A stretch of DNA of 64,000 nt from Granulicella rosea (GTDB lineage Bacteria > Acidobacteriota > Terriglobia > Terriglobales > Acidobacteriaceae): the NCBI RefSeq assembly GCF_900188085.1, contig NZ_FZOU01000002.1:1-64000 (forward strand), given 5' to 3'. Below the pieces are notes generated by a model, which ran no database searches, was not told where the DNA came from, and worked only from the letters and a program-made list of their open reading frames with translations. Shown in pieces: positions 25,302 through 35,344 of this stretch (within the stretch, counting starts at the first letter, position 1; each line of letters opens with the position of its first letter). The position numbers and the translations under genes were made by a program.

Positions 25302-26369
25302 ATGCGGCGCCTGTCTTTGATTCTCGTACCGTTGATGCTGCTTCCGTGGCTTTGGAAGTCAGGGACGATCGACGCCGCGCAACAGGCGCCTGAGTCGGCC
25401 CTGGTCCAGCAGGCGGCTGCTGCAAAGCCCGCGGAGTTTGCCGGCTCAGAGACGTGCGTTCTATGCCATACCGATATTGCGAAGAAGTTCGCGTCGAACC
25501 CACATTCCGAACTGGCGCTGCTGCATGGCGGCAAGGGCGCCACCTGTGAGAGCTGCCATGGACCAGGACAAGCGCACGTTGCTTCTGGCGGAGATCCAAC
25601 CAAGATTCTGCAACTGGGCAAGATGTCCGCGAAGCAGATCGATACGACGTGTCTCGGCTGCCATGCAAGTGCTCATCCAGACTTCCTGCGTTCGGACCAC
25701 GGCAAGGCCGGCGTAAGCTGCACCAGTTGCCACAGCATTCACGGTCTTGCTCCCGCGAACATTCCAGCGGACCCCGCAACGCCCGTCGCGAACGCCGGAA
25801 AGAAAACACGTCTCAGTGCGCGCCTGTTTGGCGTATTGAAGCCTGACGCGAGCGTGAGCGATCCATTGCAATGGACGACCGCTTCACTCGAACGGCCGGG
25901 GCAGAATCCGGACCTGCTCAAAGCTCCTCAACCGCAGCTCTGTTTCAGCTGCCATAGCGACGTGAAGCCTGCGTTTAGCCAGCCCTTCCATCACAAGGTG
26001 AACGAAGGCCTGATGAAGTGCACGGACTGCCACGACACGCATGGGACCTTCGGCAACAATCAGCTTCGGTCGACTGCCGACCAGAACATGATCTGTGTGA
26101 AATGCCACACGGAGACGCGCGGTCCTTTTGTCTTCGAACACGCGGCTGTGAAGGCGGAAGGCTGCGTCGGCTGCCACTCGCCGCATGGTTCGCAAAACGC
26201 ACGGCTGTTGAACGTGCCCAACATCAACCAGATGTGCAACGAGTGCCACAGCCCGGTTGCCGCTGGAACGATCCATGGCATGGGATCCGGGTCTGCTGAG
26301 GTGCAGTCCTGCGTCAGTTGCCACACCATGATCCACGGATCGAACATCAATGCCGCCTTTATCCGGTGA
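25302..26369 (+). CDS. mtrA: Decaheme c-type cytochrome, MtrA/DmsE-like
   Basis: The 355-residue protein starts with a signal peptide (RRLSLILVPLMLLPWLW, cleavage likely around AQQA). It contains exactly ten CxxCH heme motifs: CVLCH, CESCH, CLGCH, CTSCH, CFSCH, CTDCH, CVKCH, CVGCH, CNECH and CVSCH. Ten hemes in about 330 mature residues is the format of MtrA/DmsE/PioA cytochromes, which fill an outer-membrane barrel and carry electrons across the outer membrane. GAGGAG precedes the ATG. The large beta-barrel gene follows by 82 bases. No MtrC-like surface lipoprotein is in the window. Confidence 0.85.
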   Translation: MRRLSLILVPLMLLPWLWKSGTIDAAQQAPESALVQQAAAAKPAEFAGSETCVLCHTDIAKKFASNPHSELALLHGGKGATCESCHGPGQAHVASGGDPTKILQLGKMSAKQIDTTCLGCHASAHPDFLRSDHGKAGVSCTSCHSIHGLAPANIPADPATPVANAGKKTRLSARLFGVLKPDASVSDPLQWTTASLERPGQNPDLLKAPQPQLCFSCHSDVKPAFSQPFHHKVNEGLMKCTDCHDTHGTFGNNQLRSTADQNMICVKCHTETRGPFVFEHAAVKAEGCVGCHSPHGSQNARLLNVPNINQMCNECHSPVAAGTIHGMGSGSAEVQSCVSCHTMIHGSNINAAFIR

Positions 26370-26451
26370 CGAGTGAGCCAGCCGACACGCCGCAAAGCGA
26401 TGCCGCATGATGAGTCCCATAGAACGCGCTTCACCGCAGACGAGGCTTGAG

Positions 26452-29058
26452 ATGACGAAGATCGACTGCTTCATTCGGTTGCACAAAGATCAAGCCCGTC
26501 GCGTATTGCTTGCGGGGCTGCTGATGAGTGCTGGATCAGCGTCCGGCCAGACCGTCGTACCCAATCCGCTAACTCCGGTCGCGCCACCTGCGGCCGCCGC
26601 GTCAACGGCTCCTGATTCACCGTCTCCCGCCGCGCCTGCGGCACCCGAGCAGGCGCCGGGGAACGGGTATGCGATCCACCAGACGGCCGACCTGGGCGGC
26701 CATATCGCCGGAGTCTCGGGCAGCGGCGCAATGTATGACACGTTGGTGAATCTTCATTCCGGTCCCCGTATCCTTGGGCAGACTTTTACGATGCATGCCC
26801 TTCCGGGCAGCAAGCATTTTCTTGTGGATTCGCTTTCAGCGTCCGGCAGTGGCTTTGGCGGCGACCCCATCAACTTCGCCCGACTGTCTTTCTTCAAAGG
26901 CAAGCTCTACGAGTTCAGCGGAACGTTCCGTCGCGACCGGCAGTACTTCGACTACGACCTGCTGGCCAATCCAAGCATTCCATCCGGCATTTCGACTCCT
27001 TACGGCATGGTTGCCGGTGTGCCAACCGCCGCATCGCTGGCGCAGCCGCAGGTCAATCAATCGCCTGTGATGTTCAATACCGTCCGCAGGATGACGGACA
27101 CCACTTTGACGCTCCTGCCGCTTTCGAAGATCTCGTTCCGCCTGGGCTATTCCCAGAACATCTTTCAGGGACCAAGCCTGAGCCCGGGTTACTTGATCGG
27201 TAAGTCCGATCTATTGCTTCGCGAATACCAGCGCAACAGCACCGATGACTTCACGGCTGCGATGATCTGGAAGCCGCTTCAACTGACCAGCTTCACCTTC
27301 GAAGAACAGGTGGACCACTATAAGGCGGACTCCTACTTCACCATCGCCCCAGGTCAGTTCAACGTGCAGGAGGCGGATGGTACGCCTGCCGCTCTGGGCA
27401 ATTGGGATGCGACGGCGTCGCCGTATTCCATCGCCTCCTGTAACACGGCGAGTATGGGCGGCGCTTACACCAATGCGACTAACTACACGCTCCTGTCAGC
27501 TCCACAGACTGCAGGTGGTCTTCCGATCATCCATCCCGCCTGCGATGTCACGACGAGCTACCTGCGTTCACAGCCGACGCGTGTTCTCTTGCCCACGGAG
27601 ATGCTCCGCTTTCAGAGCTCGAGTATCAAGAAGCTCGCTCTTAATGGTGACCTCCGGTACACGATCGCGAACAGCAATCTCGCGAATTACTATGAGAACT
27701 TTCAGGGGCTCGACGGAGCGATTCGCAACTACACCTTGACGGGCAATGCGTCTGTCCAGCGCCGGATGGTGAGCTCGGACCTCGGTATTACCTGGCAGGC
27801 AGCGAAAACGATTGCCCTGTCGGAGCAGCTCGACTTTTCCAACGTTCATCAGCCTGGCAGCGCGAATATTACTCCGGGTATTACGCAGAATGCTCCGGTG
27901 ACCGCAGGCAACGAGACCATCAGTTATGCAGGGCCATTGGTTGCGGGAGCTGCCTACAGTATTGAAGGCAATCCTACTGGCGTGCCGCTCTACGGTTACT
28001 TTGGACAGAAGTTCTTGACGAACAATGCGACTGTTAGCTGGGACGCATCCTCTCGTGCGACGCTGACGTTCACTTACCGTTACAAAACCCATAGCATCGT
28101 GCAGGGAGCTGGATCGGGTGCGTCCAGTCTTTTAGTGACGGTCGAAGAAAATGGCGGCATCTTCAACGTAGCCTTCCGGCCGACAGCAAAATGGAAGATG
28201 AATGGTACGGTCGAGATGCTCTATGCCGACAATGCCTTGACGCCCATCGGTCCGAGGCAGACGAAGCATTATCGGTTTCATACCCTATACAGGCTCAGAC
28301 CCTGGGCGACGCTCTCGGGCGCGTTCAACGATCTGGAGCGGCATAACAACACGTTCAACACCGGTGTGACGCCGATTGACGGACCACTTCAGCATGTCGA
28401 TCACACACGCAATGTGGGTGTCGGTCTGTCGGTTGCGCCGAACGAACACTACGGGTTCGAGATCAGTTACGACTACTCGGATGTTTATATCTCGTCGAAC
28501 ATCTGCTACCTGAACGGCGCGACCACAACGCTGCCCGGCGCCGCCTCGACCACGAGCAGTGGAGCGCCGAATATCTGTCCGGGAGTGTTTGTGCGAGGAT
28601 CGACAACGGTACTCTCGGATTGGGGTCCGACGAAAGATTTCATGGACGCGCCGACGCAGTTCGCATCCGTCGGGATCACTTATTCGCCGAACAAGAAGGT
28701 GCGCACAGCCGCTGGATATCGCATCAGCGCGGTGAGCGGCAACCAGTTCTTCGCCAACGCGCAACAGGTGAACGGCTCGCTTCAGTCCGCGTATCAGTCT
28801 CCTTATCTCAACTTAGCCTGGACGGTTCACCCGGGCTTGATCTGGAAGGCGGAATACAACTACTACGGCTATGGCGAAGGCGGTCCATCGGGCGCACCCT
28901 TCTGCAGCAACTCGACGTCTGTGACCTCTGTCGTCGTCCCTTGCAATTCTCCGACCCTGACCGGTCCCACGGGCTTGACGGAACCATCCTCCGGCTTGAG
29001 CGCGCCGAGAAATGTGCATGCGAACATCGTCACTCTGTCGATGCACTACGAGTTCTAA
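26452..29058 (+). CDS. mtrB: Large outer-membrane beta-barrel, MtrB/PioB-like partner of the decaheme cytochrome
   Basis: The product (about 868 residues from the ATG at 26452, which has GAGG seven bases upstream; an upstream ATG at 26407 lacks a binding site) begins with a signal peptide ending around SASGQ. A proline/alanine-rich linker follows, then long runs of alternating hydrophobic and polar residues rich in Tyr, Phe and Thr. It ends in LSMHYEF, with the terminal Phe typical of BAM-inserted barrels. The position directly after a decaheme cytochrome matches MtrAB/PioAB. It is longer than MtrB (about 700). Assignment to MtrB/PioB rests on context and barrel features. Its end lies only 9 bases from convergent hypE. 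Confidence 0.7.
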   Translation: MTKIDCFIRLHKDQARRVLLAGLLMSAGSASGQTVVPNPLTPVAPPAAAASTAPDSPSPAAPAAPEQAPGNGYAIHQTADLGGHIAGVSGSGAMYDTLVNLHSGPRILGQTFTMHALPGSKHFLVDSLSASGSGFGGDPINFARLSFFKGKLYEFSGTFRRDRQYFDYDLLANPSIPSGISTPYGMVAGVPTAASLAQPQVNQSPVMFNTVRRMTDTTLTLLPLSKISFRLGYSQNIFQGPSLSPGYLIGKSDLLLREYQRNSTDDFTAAMIWKPLQLTSFTFEEQVDHYKADSYFTIAPGQFNVQEADGTPAALGNWDATASPYSIASCNTASMGGAYTNATNYTLLSAPQTAGGLPIIHPACDVTTSYLRSQPTRVLLPTEMLRFQSSSIKKLALNGDLRYTIANSNLANYYENFQGLDGAIRNYTLTGNASVQRRMVSSDLGITWQAAKTIALSEQLDFSNVHQPGSANITPGITQNAPVTAGNETISYAGPLVAGAAYSIEGNPTGVPLYGYFGQKFLTNNATVSWDASSRATLTFTYRYKTHSIVQGAGSGASSLLVTVEENGGIFNVAFRPTAKWKMNGTVEMLYADNALTPIGPRQTKHYRFHTLYRLRPWATLSGAFNDLERHNNTFNTGVTPIDGPLQHVDHTRNVGVGLSVAPNEHYGFEISYDYSDVYISSNICYLNGATTTLPGAASTTSSGAPNICPGVFVRGSTTVLSDWGPTKDFMDAPTQFASVGITYSPNKKVRTAAGYRISAVSGNQFFANAQQVNGSLQSAYQSPYLNLAWTVHPGLIWKAEYNYYGYGEGGPSGAPFCSNSTSVTSVVVPCNSPTLTGPTGLTEPSSGLSAPRNVHANIVTLSMHYEF

Positions 29059-29067
29059 CAAGCGCTG

Positions 29068-30108
29068 TCAGCAGATTCTTGGAAGCTGTTCACCCGACAT
29101 CATGTCTAGCACCCGGTTGCCTCCGATCCGGCTGCGAACGGTGACGATGCCAGAACGATGATCGTAAACGGATCCTACCTGCACGGCGCTGGTGGAGACA
29201 CTCTGCGAGCGCAGGATACTCAACGCTCGATCTGCGTCCTCATCGGCGACGAAGATTGCGAATCGGCCTTCGTTGGCCACATAGAGGGGATCGAGACCAA
29301 GCAGCTCGCAGGCCCCGCGAACGACCTCCGACACCGGGATGAGTGCTTCTTCGACCGTGATGCGAAGCCCGGCGACCGAGGCGATCTCATTCAAGGCGGA
29401 CGACAAGCCGCCGCGGGTCAAATCGCGGAGACAATGAATCTCGATACCGGCTTCGAGAAGCGCTTCGACGGCAGGCCAAAGGCAAACCGTATCGCTGCTG
29501 GCCGGGCCTTCAAATTCGAGGCCCTCGCGCACGGACAGGATTGCGATTCCGTGAGCGCCAAGATCGCCGCTGACCAGAACGGCATCGCCAGCGCGGATAA
29601 ACTCTGGACCGATCGCGTTGGGCGCCAGAACCACGCCTACCCCGGTGGTGTTGATGAAGATGCCGTCGCCTTTGCCCTTGTCCACGACCTTCGTGTCGCC
29701 GGTAACGATCGGCACGTTCGCAACGAGCGCCGCGTCGCGCATCGAGTGAACGACGACACGAAGCGTTTCCATCGCGAGCCCCTCTTCGAGGATGAATCCC
29801 GCGCTCAGGGCAATGGGCCGTGCCCCGCACATCGCGAGATCGTTCACGGTGCCATTCACGGCAAGGTCGCCGATTGTGCCGCCAGGAAAGACGAGCGGCT
29901 GCACAACATAGGTGTCGGTCGTCATGGCAAGCCTGGCCCCGCCAATGGCGAGCAGAGCTCCATCGTGACGCGCATGGAGGGCGGTGTTCGCAAATGCCGG
30001 GAGAAAGACATCTTCAATGAGTTGATTGGTAAGCCTGCCGCCACCGCCATGGGCGAGCAGAATCCGTTCAGTAGCTGGCAGCGGTAAGGGACACGAGAGA
30101 ATCGACAT
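29068..30108 (-). CDS. hypE: Hydrogenase maturation protein HypE
   Basis: The protein (about 346 residues) has the AIR-synthase-like fold signatures [14 protein letters not shown] and VTGDTKVV and ends PRIC, with the C-terminal cysteine that HypF carbamoylates. HypE dehydrates the thiocarboxamide to a thiocyanate, the cyanide donor for the Fe(CN)2CO centre. I chose the ATG at 30108, preceded by GGAGGA; it overlaps the end of hypD by 41 bases. It is last in the minus-strand hyb-hyp cluster. Confidence 0.95.
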   Translation of the reverse strand: MSILSCPLPLPATERILLAHGGGGRLTNQLIEDVFLPAFANTALHARHDGALLAIGGARLAMTTDTYVVQPLVFPGGTIGDLAVNGTVNDLAMCGARPIALSAGFILEEGLAMETLRVVVHSMRDAALVANVPIVTGDTKVVDKGKGDGIFINTTGVGVVLAPNAIGPEFIRAGDAVLVSGDLGAHGIAILSVREGLEFEGPASSDTVCLWPAVEALLEAGIEIHCLRDLTRGGLSSALNEIASVAGLRITVEEALIPVSEVVRGACELLGLDPLYVANEGRFAIFVADEDADRALSILRSQSVSTSAVQVGSVYDHRSGIVTVRSRIGGNRVLDMMSGEQLPRIC

Positions 30109-31198
30109 CGTTCTTCCTCCTTCCGAAGTGATAGTAGGCGGCACATGCGCCTTCGGACGAGACCATGGGTGCGCCCAGGGGTGTGTCCGGCGTGCAGCGT
30201 ATGCCAAAGGCCGGGCAATCGTACGGCCTGCGCAGACCCTGCAGCACGAGGCCAGCGATGCACTCGGCGGACTCTGCCGCGTCTTCGAGCTTCAAGCCGA
30301 ATCTCAACTCAGCATCCAGGTCACGGTAGCGATCCCGCAGGCGCAGTCCGCTGGAGGGAATCTCGCCGATGCCACGCCAGACGCGATGGGTGACCTCGAA
30401 GACCTCGGCAACCCTTGCCTGTGCCTGGAGATTTCCTTCTCTTTGTACGGCGCGCGTGTATTGGTTCTCCACATCCGCACGGCCGGCTTCGAGTTGAGCC
30501 ACGAGCATCAGTACGCCTTCGAGAAGATCGAGCGGCTCGAAGCCAGTGACGACGATCGGTACGCCATATCGCTGGCTGATCGAAAAGTATTCTTCGTAGC
30601 CCGTCACCATGCACGCATGACCGGCCGCGAGGAACGCCTGCACCTGACATTGTGGAGACGCGAGCACGGCCTCCATCGCGGGTGGCACGAGCACATGCGA
30701 GACCAGCATCGAGAAGTTCGATAGCTTCTCGCGGCCGGCCTGCCAGACGGCCATGGCGTTTGCGGGCGCCGTGGTCTCAAAGCCCACGGCAAAGAAGACG
30801 ACCTCGCGGGTGGGGTTGGAGCGGGCGAGTTGCAGCGCGTCGAGCGGTGAATAGACGATACGCACATCGGCGCCCAGCGCCTTGGCGTCGAGCAGGCTTT
30901 GCGTGGAGCCCGGAACGCGCAGCATATCGCCAAAAGAGCACAGGATCACCTGTGGTAGAAGTGCGGTGGCTACGGCGCGGTCGATCATGGCGACTGGTGT
31001 CACGCACACGGGGCAACCGGGGCCATGCACGAGCGTGACGAGCGAAGGGAGGAGCTCCTGCAAGCCGCTCTTGACGATGGTGTAGGTCTGGCCGCCGCAG
31101 ACCTCCATGATGCTCCATGGGCGGGTCGTGATGCGGCGAATCTCCTGAGCGATGCGTTGGACGGAATCGTAGTCCCGGTATTCATCGAGGTATTTCAT
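30068..31198 (-). CDS. hypD: Hydrogenase maturation protein HypD
   Basis: The 376-residue protein contains the HypD cysteine motifs [19 protein letters not shown] and the C-terminal cysteine region ([14 protein letters not shown]). HypD carries a [4Fe-4S] cluster and, with HypC, assembles the Fe(CN)2CO unit. Length matches the family. Its start overlaps the end of hypC by four bases (ATGA), so the two partners are translationally coupled. Confidence 0.96.
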   Translation of the reverse strand: MKYLDEYRDYDSVQRIAQEIRRITTRPWSIMEVCGGQTYTIVKSGLQELLPSLVTLVHGPGCPVCVTPVAMIDRAVATALLPQVILCSFGDMLRVPGSTQSLLDAKALGADVRIVYSPLDALQLARSNPTREVVFFAVGFETTAPANAMAVWQAGREKLSNFSMLVSHVLVPPAMEAVLASPQCQVQAFLAAGHACMVTGYEEYFSISQRYGVPIVVTGFEPLDLLEGVLMLVAQLEAGRADVENQYTRAVQREGNLQAQARVAEVFEVTHRVWRGIGEIPSSGLRLRDRYRDLDAELRFGLKLEDAAESAECIAGLVLQGLRRPYDCPAFGIRCTPDTPLGAPMVSSEGACAAYYHFGRRKNDVDSLVSLTAASY

Positions 31199-31464
31199 CG
31201 GGTTTGTCCTGTCTCCTGCATCTCCAGATCCTCCAGCAGGTCGAGTTCTCGCAGCGCATCGAAGACCCGCTGCGCCTCTTCTTCATTCACGATCGATAGA
31301 GCAAATCCGACGTGGACCATGACGTAATCTCCCACCTGCGCCTCTGGCGTGTAGTCGAGGCAGACCTCCTTGCGGATGCCTCCGAAGTCGACTTTGCCGC
31401 GACGCAGACCGAGATGCTCTTCAACGAAGATGCTTACGATTTTTCCAGGCACAGCGAGACACAT
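31195..31464 (-). CDS. hypC: Hydrogenase maturation chaperone HypC/HybG
   Basis: The 89-residue protein begins MCLAVPGKI, the invariant HypC N-terminus whose Cys2 binds the iron precursor and the large-subunit precursor. Family length is 75-95 residues. It overlaps hypD by four bases and follows hypF by 11. With a single hydrogenase locus here, one HypC copy must serve it. Confidence 0.95.
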   Translation of the reverse strand: MCLAVPGKIVSIFVEEHLGLRRGKVDFGGIRKEVCLDYTPEAQVGDYVMVHVGFALSIVNEEEAQRVFDALRELDLLEDLEMQETGQTR

Positions 31465-31475
31465 GGTGGTTCTCC

Positions 31476-33734
31476 TTATTGCATCATTCCTGCAAGAACA
31501 GCCTGTCCGAGTGCGAGGCTCCCGTCGTTCGACGGAACCTGACGGTGCGTGAAAACGTGGAATCCATTGGCCTCCAGAAGTCTTCGAGAGTGCCGAGTGA
31601 GGTAGGCGTTCTGGAAGACGCCTCCGCTGAGCACAACGTTCCGCGTCTTCGTGGTTCTTGCGACGGCAAGGATCCAGTCGGCGAGAGCATGGTGAAACTT
31701 TGCGGAGATGATTCCAACACGGACACCGTTCAGCCGGTCGGCCTGGATGCCTTGTACAAGGGAGGACCAGTCGCCGATTCCATCCGCGCAGGTAATCCGA
31801 TAGGCTTCGTCCGTTTGGATTCCATCCGTAGCATTCTCAAGAGACATGGCAGCCTGTCCTTCGAAGTGGTTTCGCTGGGCGGCTCCAGATAGATAGGCCA
31901 CCGCGTCGAAGAGTCTGCCCACACTGGAGCACTCCGGGGCGTTGATCTCGTTCTCCAGCATCGCGGAGAACTCGGCTTTGATCGAATGGCGAGCCACGTG
32001 GGGACCCAGGGTCTCCCATAAGAGTCCTGCTGCTGGACGGGAGCAATCGCGCATGGCAGCTTCGCCTCCGGGCAGCGCAAACGGTCGAAGCGAGGCGACC
32101 CGCTCAAAACCACGCTGGTCTGCCAAGAAGAACTCGCCGCCCCAGATCGTTCCGTCCAATCCAAGGCCCGCGCCATCCCACGCTACTCCAAGGTAGGGCG
32201 CGTTCAGACCATTCTCGGCTGCGCAGGAGGCGACGTGTGCGTGATGATGCTGGACCTGCACCAGCGGAACGTCGGCGACTCTTGCCTGTCGTTGAGCCCA
32301 CCGGGTCGAGGCATAATCCGGATGAAGGTCGCAGACGATCACCTCGGGCTTGAATCGATACAGCTTGCAGAGATCCTCGATGGTGCGCTCGAAGGCATCA
32401 CGCGCTTCGAGCGAATCAAGGTCGCCTATATGTTGACTGAGCCATACTTGCCGACCGAAGCCGATCGCCACCGTATTCTTGAGATGTCCGCCAACGGCGA
32501 GCACGGGCCGCAACTCGTGGGGCGCCATGACCGGAAGCGGTGCATAGCCGCGAGCTCTGCGCAGGATATGCGGACCATCAAGCAGCTTTACGACGGAGTC
32601 GTCACAGGCGCGCGCGATAGGGCGGTCGTGCAGAACGAAGAGGTCGGCCACGTCTTTCAAGCGATCAAGAGCTTCGTCATTATCGATGGTGATCGGCTCA
32701 CCTGCGAGATTTCCGCTGGTCGCTACCAATGGGAAGGGATGATGCGCCATCAGCAGGTGGTGAAGGGGCGAAGCCGGTAGCATTACCCCCAGGCGGGAAG
32801 AGTGCTGTGCGACCTCGGGCGCGAGATCGCCCGCTGCCTTTGCCTGGAGCAGGACGATGGGGGCTGCGGCGGAACGTAGCAGGTTCTCTTCTTCTGTGTT
32901 GACCTCGCAGTAGCGGCGAACGCATTCGAGCGATGGCATGAGCATGGCAAACGGTTTTTGATCCCGCTGCTTGCGCTCCCGGAGTCGAAGCACCGCGGAT
33001 GAGTTGCGTGCGTCTACCAGTAGCTGAAACCCTCCGATGCCTTTGAGCGCGACGATCTTGCCTTGATCCAGCGCGGAAGCAGCCGTAGAGAGGAGATTCA
33101 CCGAGTCCGACCCGGCAGGTGAGAGCCAAAGACGTGGACCGCAGATGGGACAGGCAATCGGTTGTGCATGGAATCGGCGGTCGTGCAGGGAGCCGTACTC
33201 GCGACGGCACGACGGACAGAGTTGGAACTTCCGCATGGTCGTGTTGGGCCGGTCGTAGGGGATGTCCAGCACGATGGTGTAGCGTGGTCCGCATTGGGTG
33301 CAGTTGGTGAAGGGATAGCCAAATCTGCGATTCTCCGGATCGAGCACCTCAGCCAGACACTCCGAGCAGGTCACAATGTCGGGAAGAATTGCAGCGAGTC
33401 GGGGACGTTCAGCTGAAGCCTCCTCGCCGTTAGTCTCGGCGCTGGGAAGAATCTCAAAGCCGGAGCCTCCGCGAGGAGCGACACGAAACGTCTCTTCTTT
33501 CGCGATCACCGCTGCCGACGGTGTTGCCGCTCTTAGCTGAAGGACGAACACGTTCACTTGCTCCGCGTCACCCTCGATCTCAATCTCCAGGCCGGCATCG
33601 GTGTTCCGCACCCATCCCGTGAGGCGCATCTTCTCCGCGAGGCGATAGACCGTCGGACGAAACCCAACGCCCTGCACAGCGCCCTGAAGCGTGATGCGGA
33701 GGCGTTCGATGTGCGATGACAGGACGAGGGCCAA
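31476..33734 (-). CDS. hypF: Carbamoyltransferase HypF
   Basis: The 752-residue protein has all HypF modules: an acylphosphatase-like domain (GAVQGVGFRPTVYRLA), paired zinc fingers (CSECLAEV... CTQCGPR, CPSCRREY... CPICGPR), a YrdC-like domain, and a Kae1-like C-terminal domain with HHHAH and VLSGGVFQN. It transfers the carbamoyl group to the HypE cysteine. The frame opens directly after the hypB stop, and the only early start is a TTG (TAATTG), so translation may be coupled to hypB and weak. Confidence 0.95.
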   Translation of the reverse strand: MALVLSSHIERLRITLQGAVQGVGFRPTVYRLAEKMRLTGWVRNTDAGLEIEIEGDAEQVNVFVLQLRAATPSAAVIAKEETFRVAPRGGSGFEILPSAETNGEEASAERPRLAAILPDIVTCSECLAEVLDPENRRFGYPFTNCTQCGPRYTIVLDIPYDRPNTTMRKFQLCPSCRREYGSLHDRRFHAQPIACPICGPRLWLSPAGSDSVNLLSTAASALDQGKIVALKGIGGFQLLVDARNSSAVLRLRERKQRDQKPFAMLMPSLECVRRYCEVNTEEENLLRSAAAPIVLLQAKAAGDLAPEVAQHSSRLGVMLPASPLHHLLMAHHPFPLVATSGNLAGEPITIDNDEALDRLKDVADLFVLHDRPIARACDDSVVKLLDGPHILRRARGYAPLPVMAPHELRPVLAVGGHLKNTVAIGFGRQVWLSQHIGDLDSLEARDAFERTIEDLCKLYRFKPEVIVCDLHPDYASTRWAQRQARVADVPLVQVQHHHAHVASCAAENGLNAPYLGVAWDGAGLGLDGTIWGGEFFLADQRGFERVASLRPFALPGGEAAMRDCSRPAAGLLWETLGPHVARHSIKAEFSAMLENEINAPECSSVGRLFDAVAYLSGAAQRNHFEGQAAMSLENATDGIQTDEAYRITCADGIGDWSSLVQGIQADRLNGVRVGIISAKFHHALADWILAVARTTKTRNVVLSGGVFQNAYLTRHSRRLLEANGFHVFTHRQVPSNDGSLALGQAVLAGMMQ

Positions 33735-34424
33735 TTAGACACTCACCGTCGCAGCAAGTGCACGCATCTCAACCGCTTGCTGAAGCCACTGCGTCCACGC
33801 AGCCATACCTTGGCCTGTCCTTGAGGAGAGTTCAAAGATGGCAGCCTTCGGACTGACCTCTCGGACGTTCGCCGCGAGTTCCTTCACGTCCACGCCGGAT
33901 GCGTCGGCCAGGTCAATCTTGTTGATCAGGACCACGTTCGCTTTATTGAACATGACGGGGTATTTCTTCGGCTTCTCCGGACCCTCCGCAACGCTGCAAA
34001 CCACGACTCGTAAACTTTCCCCGAGGTCGAAGGAAGCGGGACAGATGAGGTTGCCAACGTTTTCAATGATCAGCAGATCGAGGTCGTCAACGGGGAATGA
34101 GTCGAGAGCACGTGCGACCATGCGCGCATCGAGATGGCATACCGTTCCAGTCGTGATTTGATGGGCGCGAACGCCAAGAGCCTGGATCCGTTGAGCGTCG
34201 AGATCCGTCTGTAAGTCGCCTTCGATAACGGCAAGGCGAAAGTGCCCCTGAAGCGCCTTGATAGTCGCTTCGAGCAGAGTCGTCTTACCTGCGCCGGGCG
34301 CCGACATCAGGTTCATCACGAGCAGACCTCGATCGGCGAACAGTTCGCGATTCGCAAGGGCCGTCTGCTGGTTGGCGTTCAGTACATTGGTCTGGACTGA
34401 GATTCGTTCTGGCACTGGCTGCAT
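33735..34424 (-). CDS. hypB: Nickel-inserting GTPase HypB
   Basis: The protein (about 229 residues from the ATG at 34424, preceded by AGAGGA) has the G-motif SAPGAGKTT near residue 44 and the conserved metal-site residues in TVCHLDA. It also has NKIDLAD. HypB delivers nickel with HypA. The N-terminal CxxCGC motif and the histidine-rich stretch found in some HypBs are absent, so only the G-domain metal site is present. The start lies 46 bases inside the end of hypA. Confidence 0.94.
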   Translation of the reverse strand: MQPVPERISVQTNVLNANQQTALANRELFADRGLLVMNLMSAPGAGKTTLLEATIKALQGHFRLAVIEGDLQTDLDAQRIQALGVRAHQITTGTVCHLDARMVARALDSFPVDDLDLLIIENVGNLICPASFDLGESLRVVVCSVAEGPEKPKKYPVMFNKANVVLINKIDLADASGVDVKELAANVREVSPKAAIFELSSRTGQGMAAWTQWLQQAVEMRALAATVSV

Positions 34425-34783
34425 GGTGATTCCTCTTTCTCTGAATCCACTTCGATATAGTCGATTTGAAGCTCTTCGCCGGAGACGATCTCGAGCGGGA
34501 AGCCGCAGTGCTCGCAGATCAGGCACACTCCGCGCACGGGTTGAGTCGATGCTTCGCAGACAACGCAACGCACGACCATCGGCACGATCTCAATGTCGAG
34601 CCGAGCATCCCGTGCAAGCGTTCCCTGCCGCGCAATCTCAAAGGCGAACTGGAGCGCATCGGGAACGATCGTTGTAAACGTGCCGAGGCGAAGCCCGATG
34701 ACCTGGATGGATCGCGCGTACTGCTCGCGAGCCTTTGCTTCGGCGATCTGGACGATGCTCTCGGCGATGGAGATCTCGTGCAT
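34379..34783 (-). CDS. hypA: Nickel metallochaperone HypA
   Basis: The 134-residue protein starts MHEISIAESI, where His2 binds nickel, and has a zinc-binding pair of CxxC motifs (CVVC and CEHC). HypA hands nickel to the large-subunit precursor with HypB. The C-terminal 20 residues, rich in Ser/Gln/Glu, extend beyond the usual 113-118 residues and overlap hypB. It lies 12 bases after the protease gene. Confidence 0.94.
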   Translation of the reverse strand: MHEISIAESIVQIAEAKAREQYARSIQVIGLRLGTFTTIVPDALQFAFEIARQGTLARDARLDIEIVPMVVRCVVCEASTQPVRGVCLICEHCGFPLEIVSGEELQIDYIEVDSEKEESPCSQCQNESQSRPMY

Positions 34784-34795
34784 GCTTCAAACTCC

Positions 34796-35344
34796 TCATG
34801 CCGCAGCGGAGCGTTCTACCTGTTCCATGCGCATCCACCAGAGATTGGGCGTGGACGCCGGCTCGCGGTGGAAGCAGGCGATACCGCGTTCGATCAAGGC
34901 CTGCGCGATCATGGAGGAGGCGCGGGATGCGGTGCTCCGTACGGTTTCGCTAATACCCTCGGCGAACCCACATGCCTCGGGATTTACGCCGAGAACGATC
35001 AGGTCCAACGGAGCATGTCCAGCCAATCGGAGATGCGCCAGTGCGTCCCACAGGCCTGGATCGTGGCCGGTGATGCGCAGCTTGGCCTTGTGCGAGAGGA
35101 AGTCGTCTTCATGAAAGATCGAGAGCGTCCCGATGGCTGTATCCGAGTGAACCGCGTCGACCACGATGACGAGCTGCTGGTCGTAGAGGTATGGCGCGAG
35201 ATCGAGACCCGGGGTGCCGAGATCGAGCACTTCCACGCTCAATGGGCATTCGTACTCGCAACGAAAGGTTTCGACGGCAAGCGGGCCAAAGCCATCGTCG
35301 CCAAGGAAGACATTGCCTAACCCGATGACGGACACGAGAGTCAT
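34796..35344 (-). CDS. hybD: Hydrogenase maturation endopeptidase, HybD/HyaD type
   Basis: The protein (about 182 residues from the ATG at 35344) has IGLGNVFLGDDGFG near the start, whose Asp and the later Asp (VVDAV) and His (TGHDPGL) bind nickel. It removes the C-terminal tail of the large subunit after nickel insertion. The start overlaps the large-subunit stop (ATGA), a common order. The last 40 residues are longer than E. coli HybD (164). Confidence 0.92.
   Translation of the reverse strand: MTLVSVIGLGNVFLGDDGFGPLAVETFRCEYECPLSVEVLDLGTPGLDLAPYLYDQQLVIVVDAVHSDTAIGTLSIFHEDDFLSHKAKLRITGHDPGLWDALAHLRLAGHAPLDLIVLGVNPEACGFAEGISETVRSTASRASSMIAQALIERGIACFHREPASTPNLWWMRMEQVERSAAA

Noticed and set aside
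29158..30087. Long plus-strand frame antisense to hypE
   Set aside because: It is the complementary reading of a well-supported hypE gene in GC-rich DNA; the same applies to 34466-35320 and 60454-61374.
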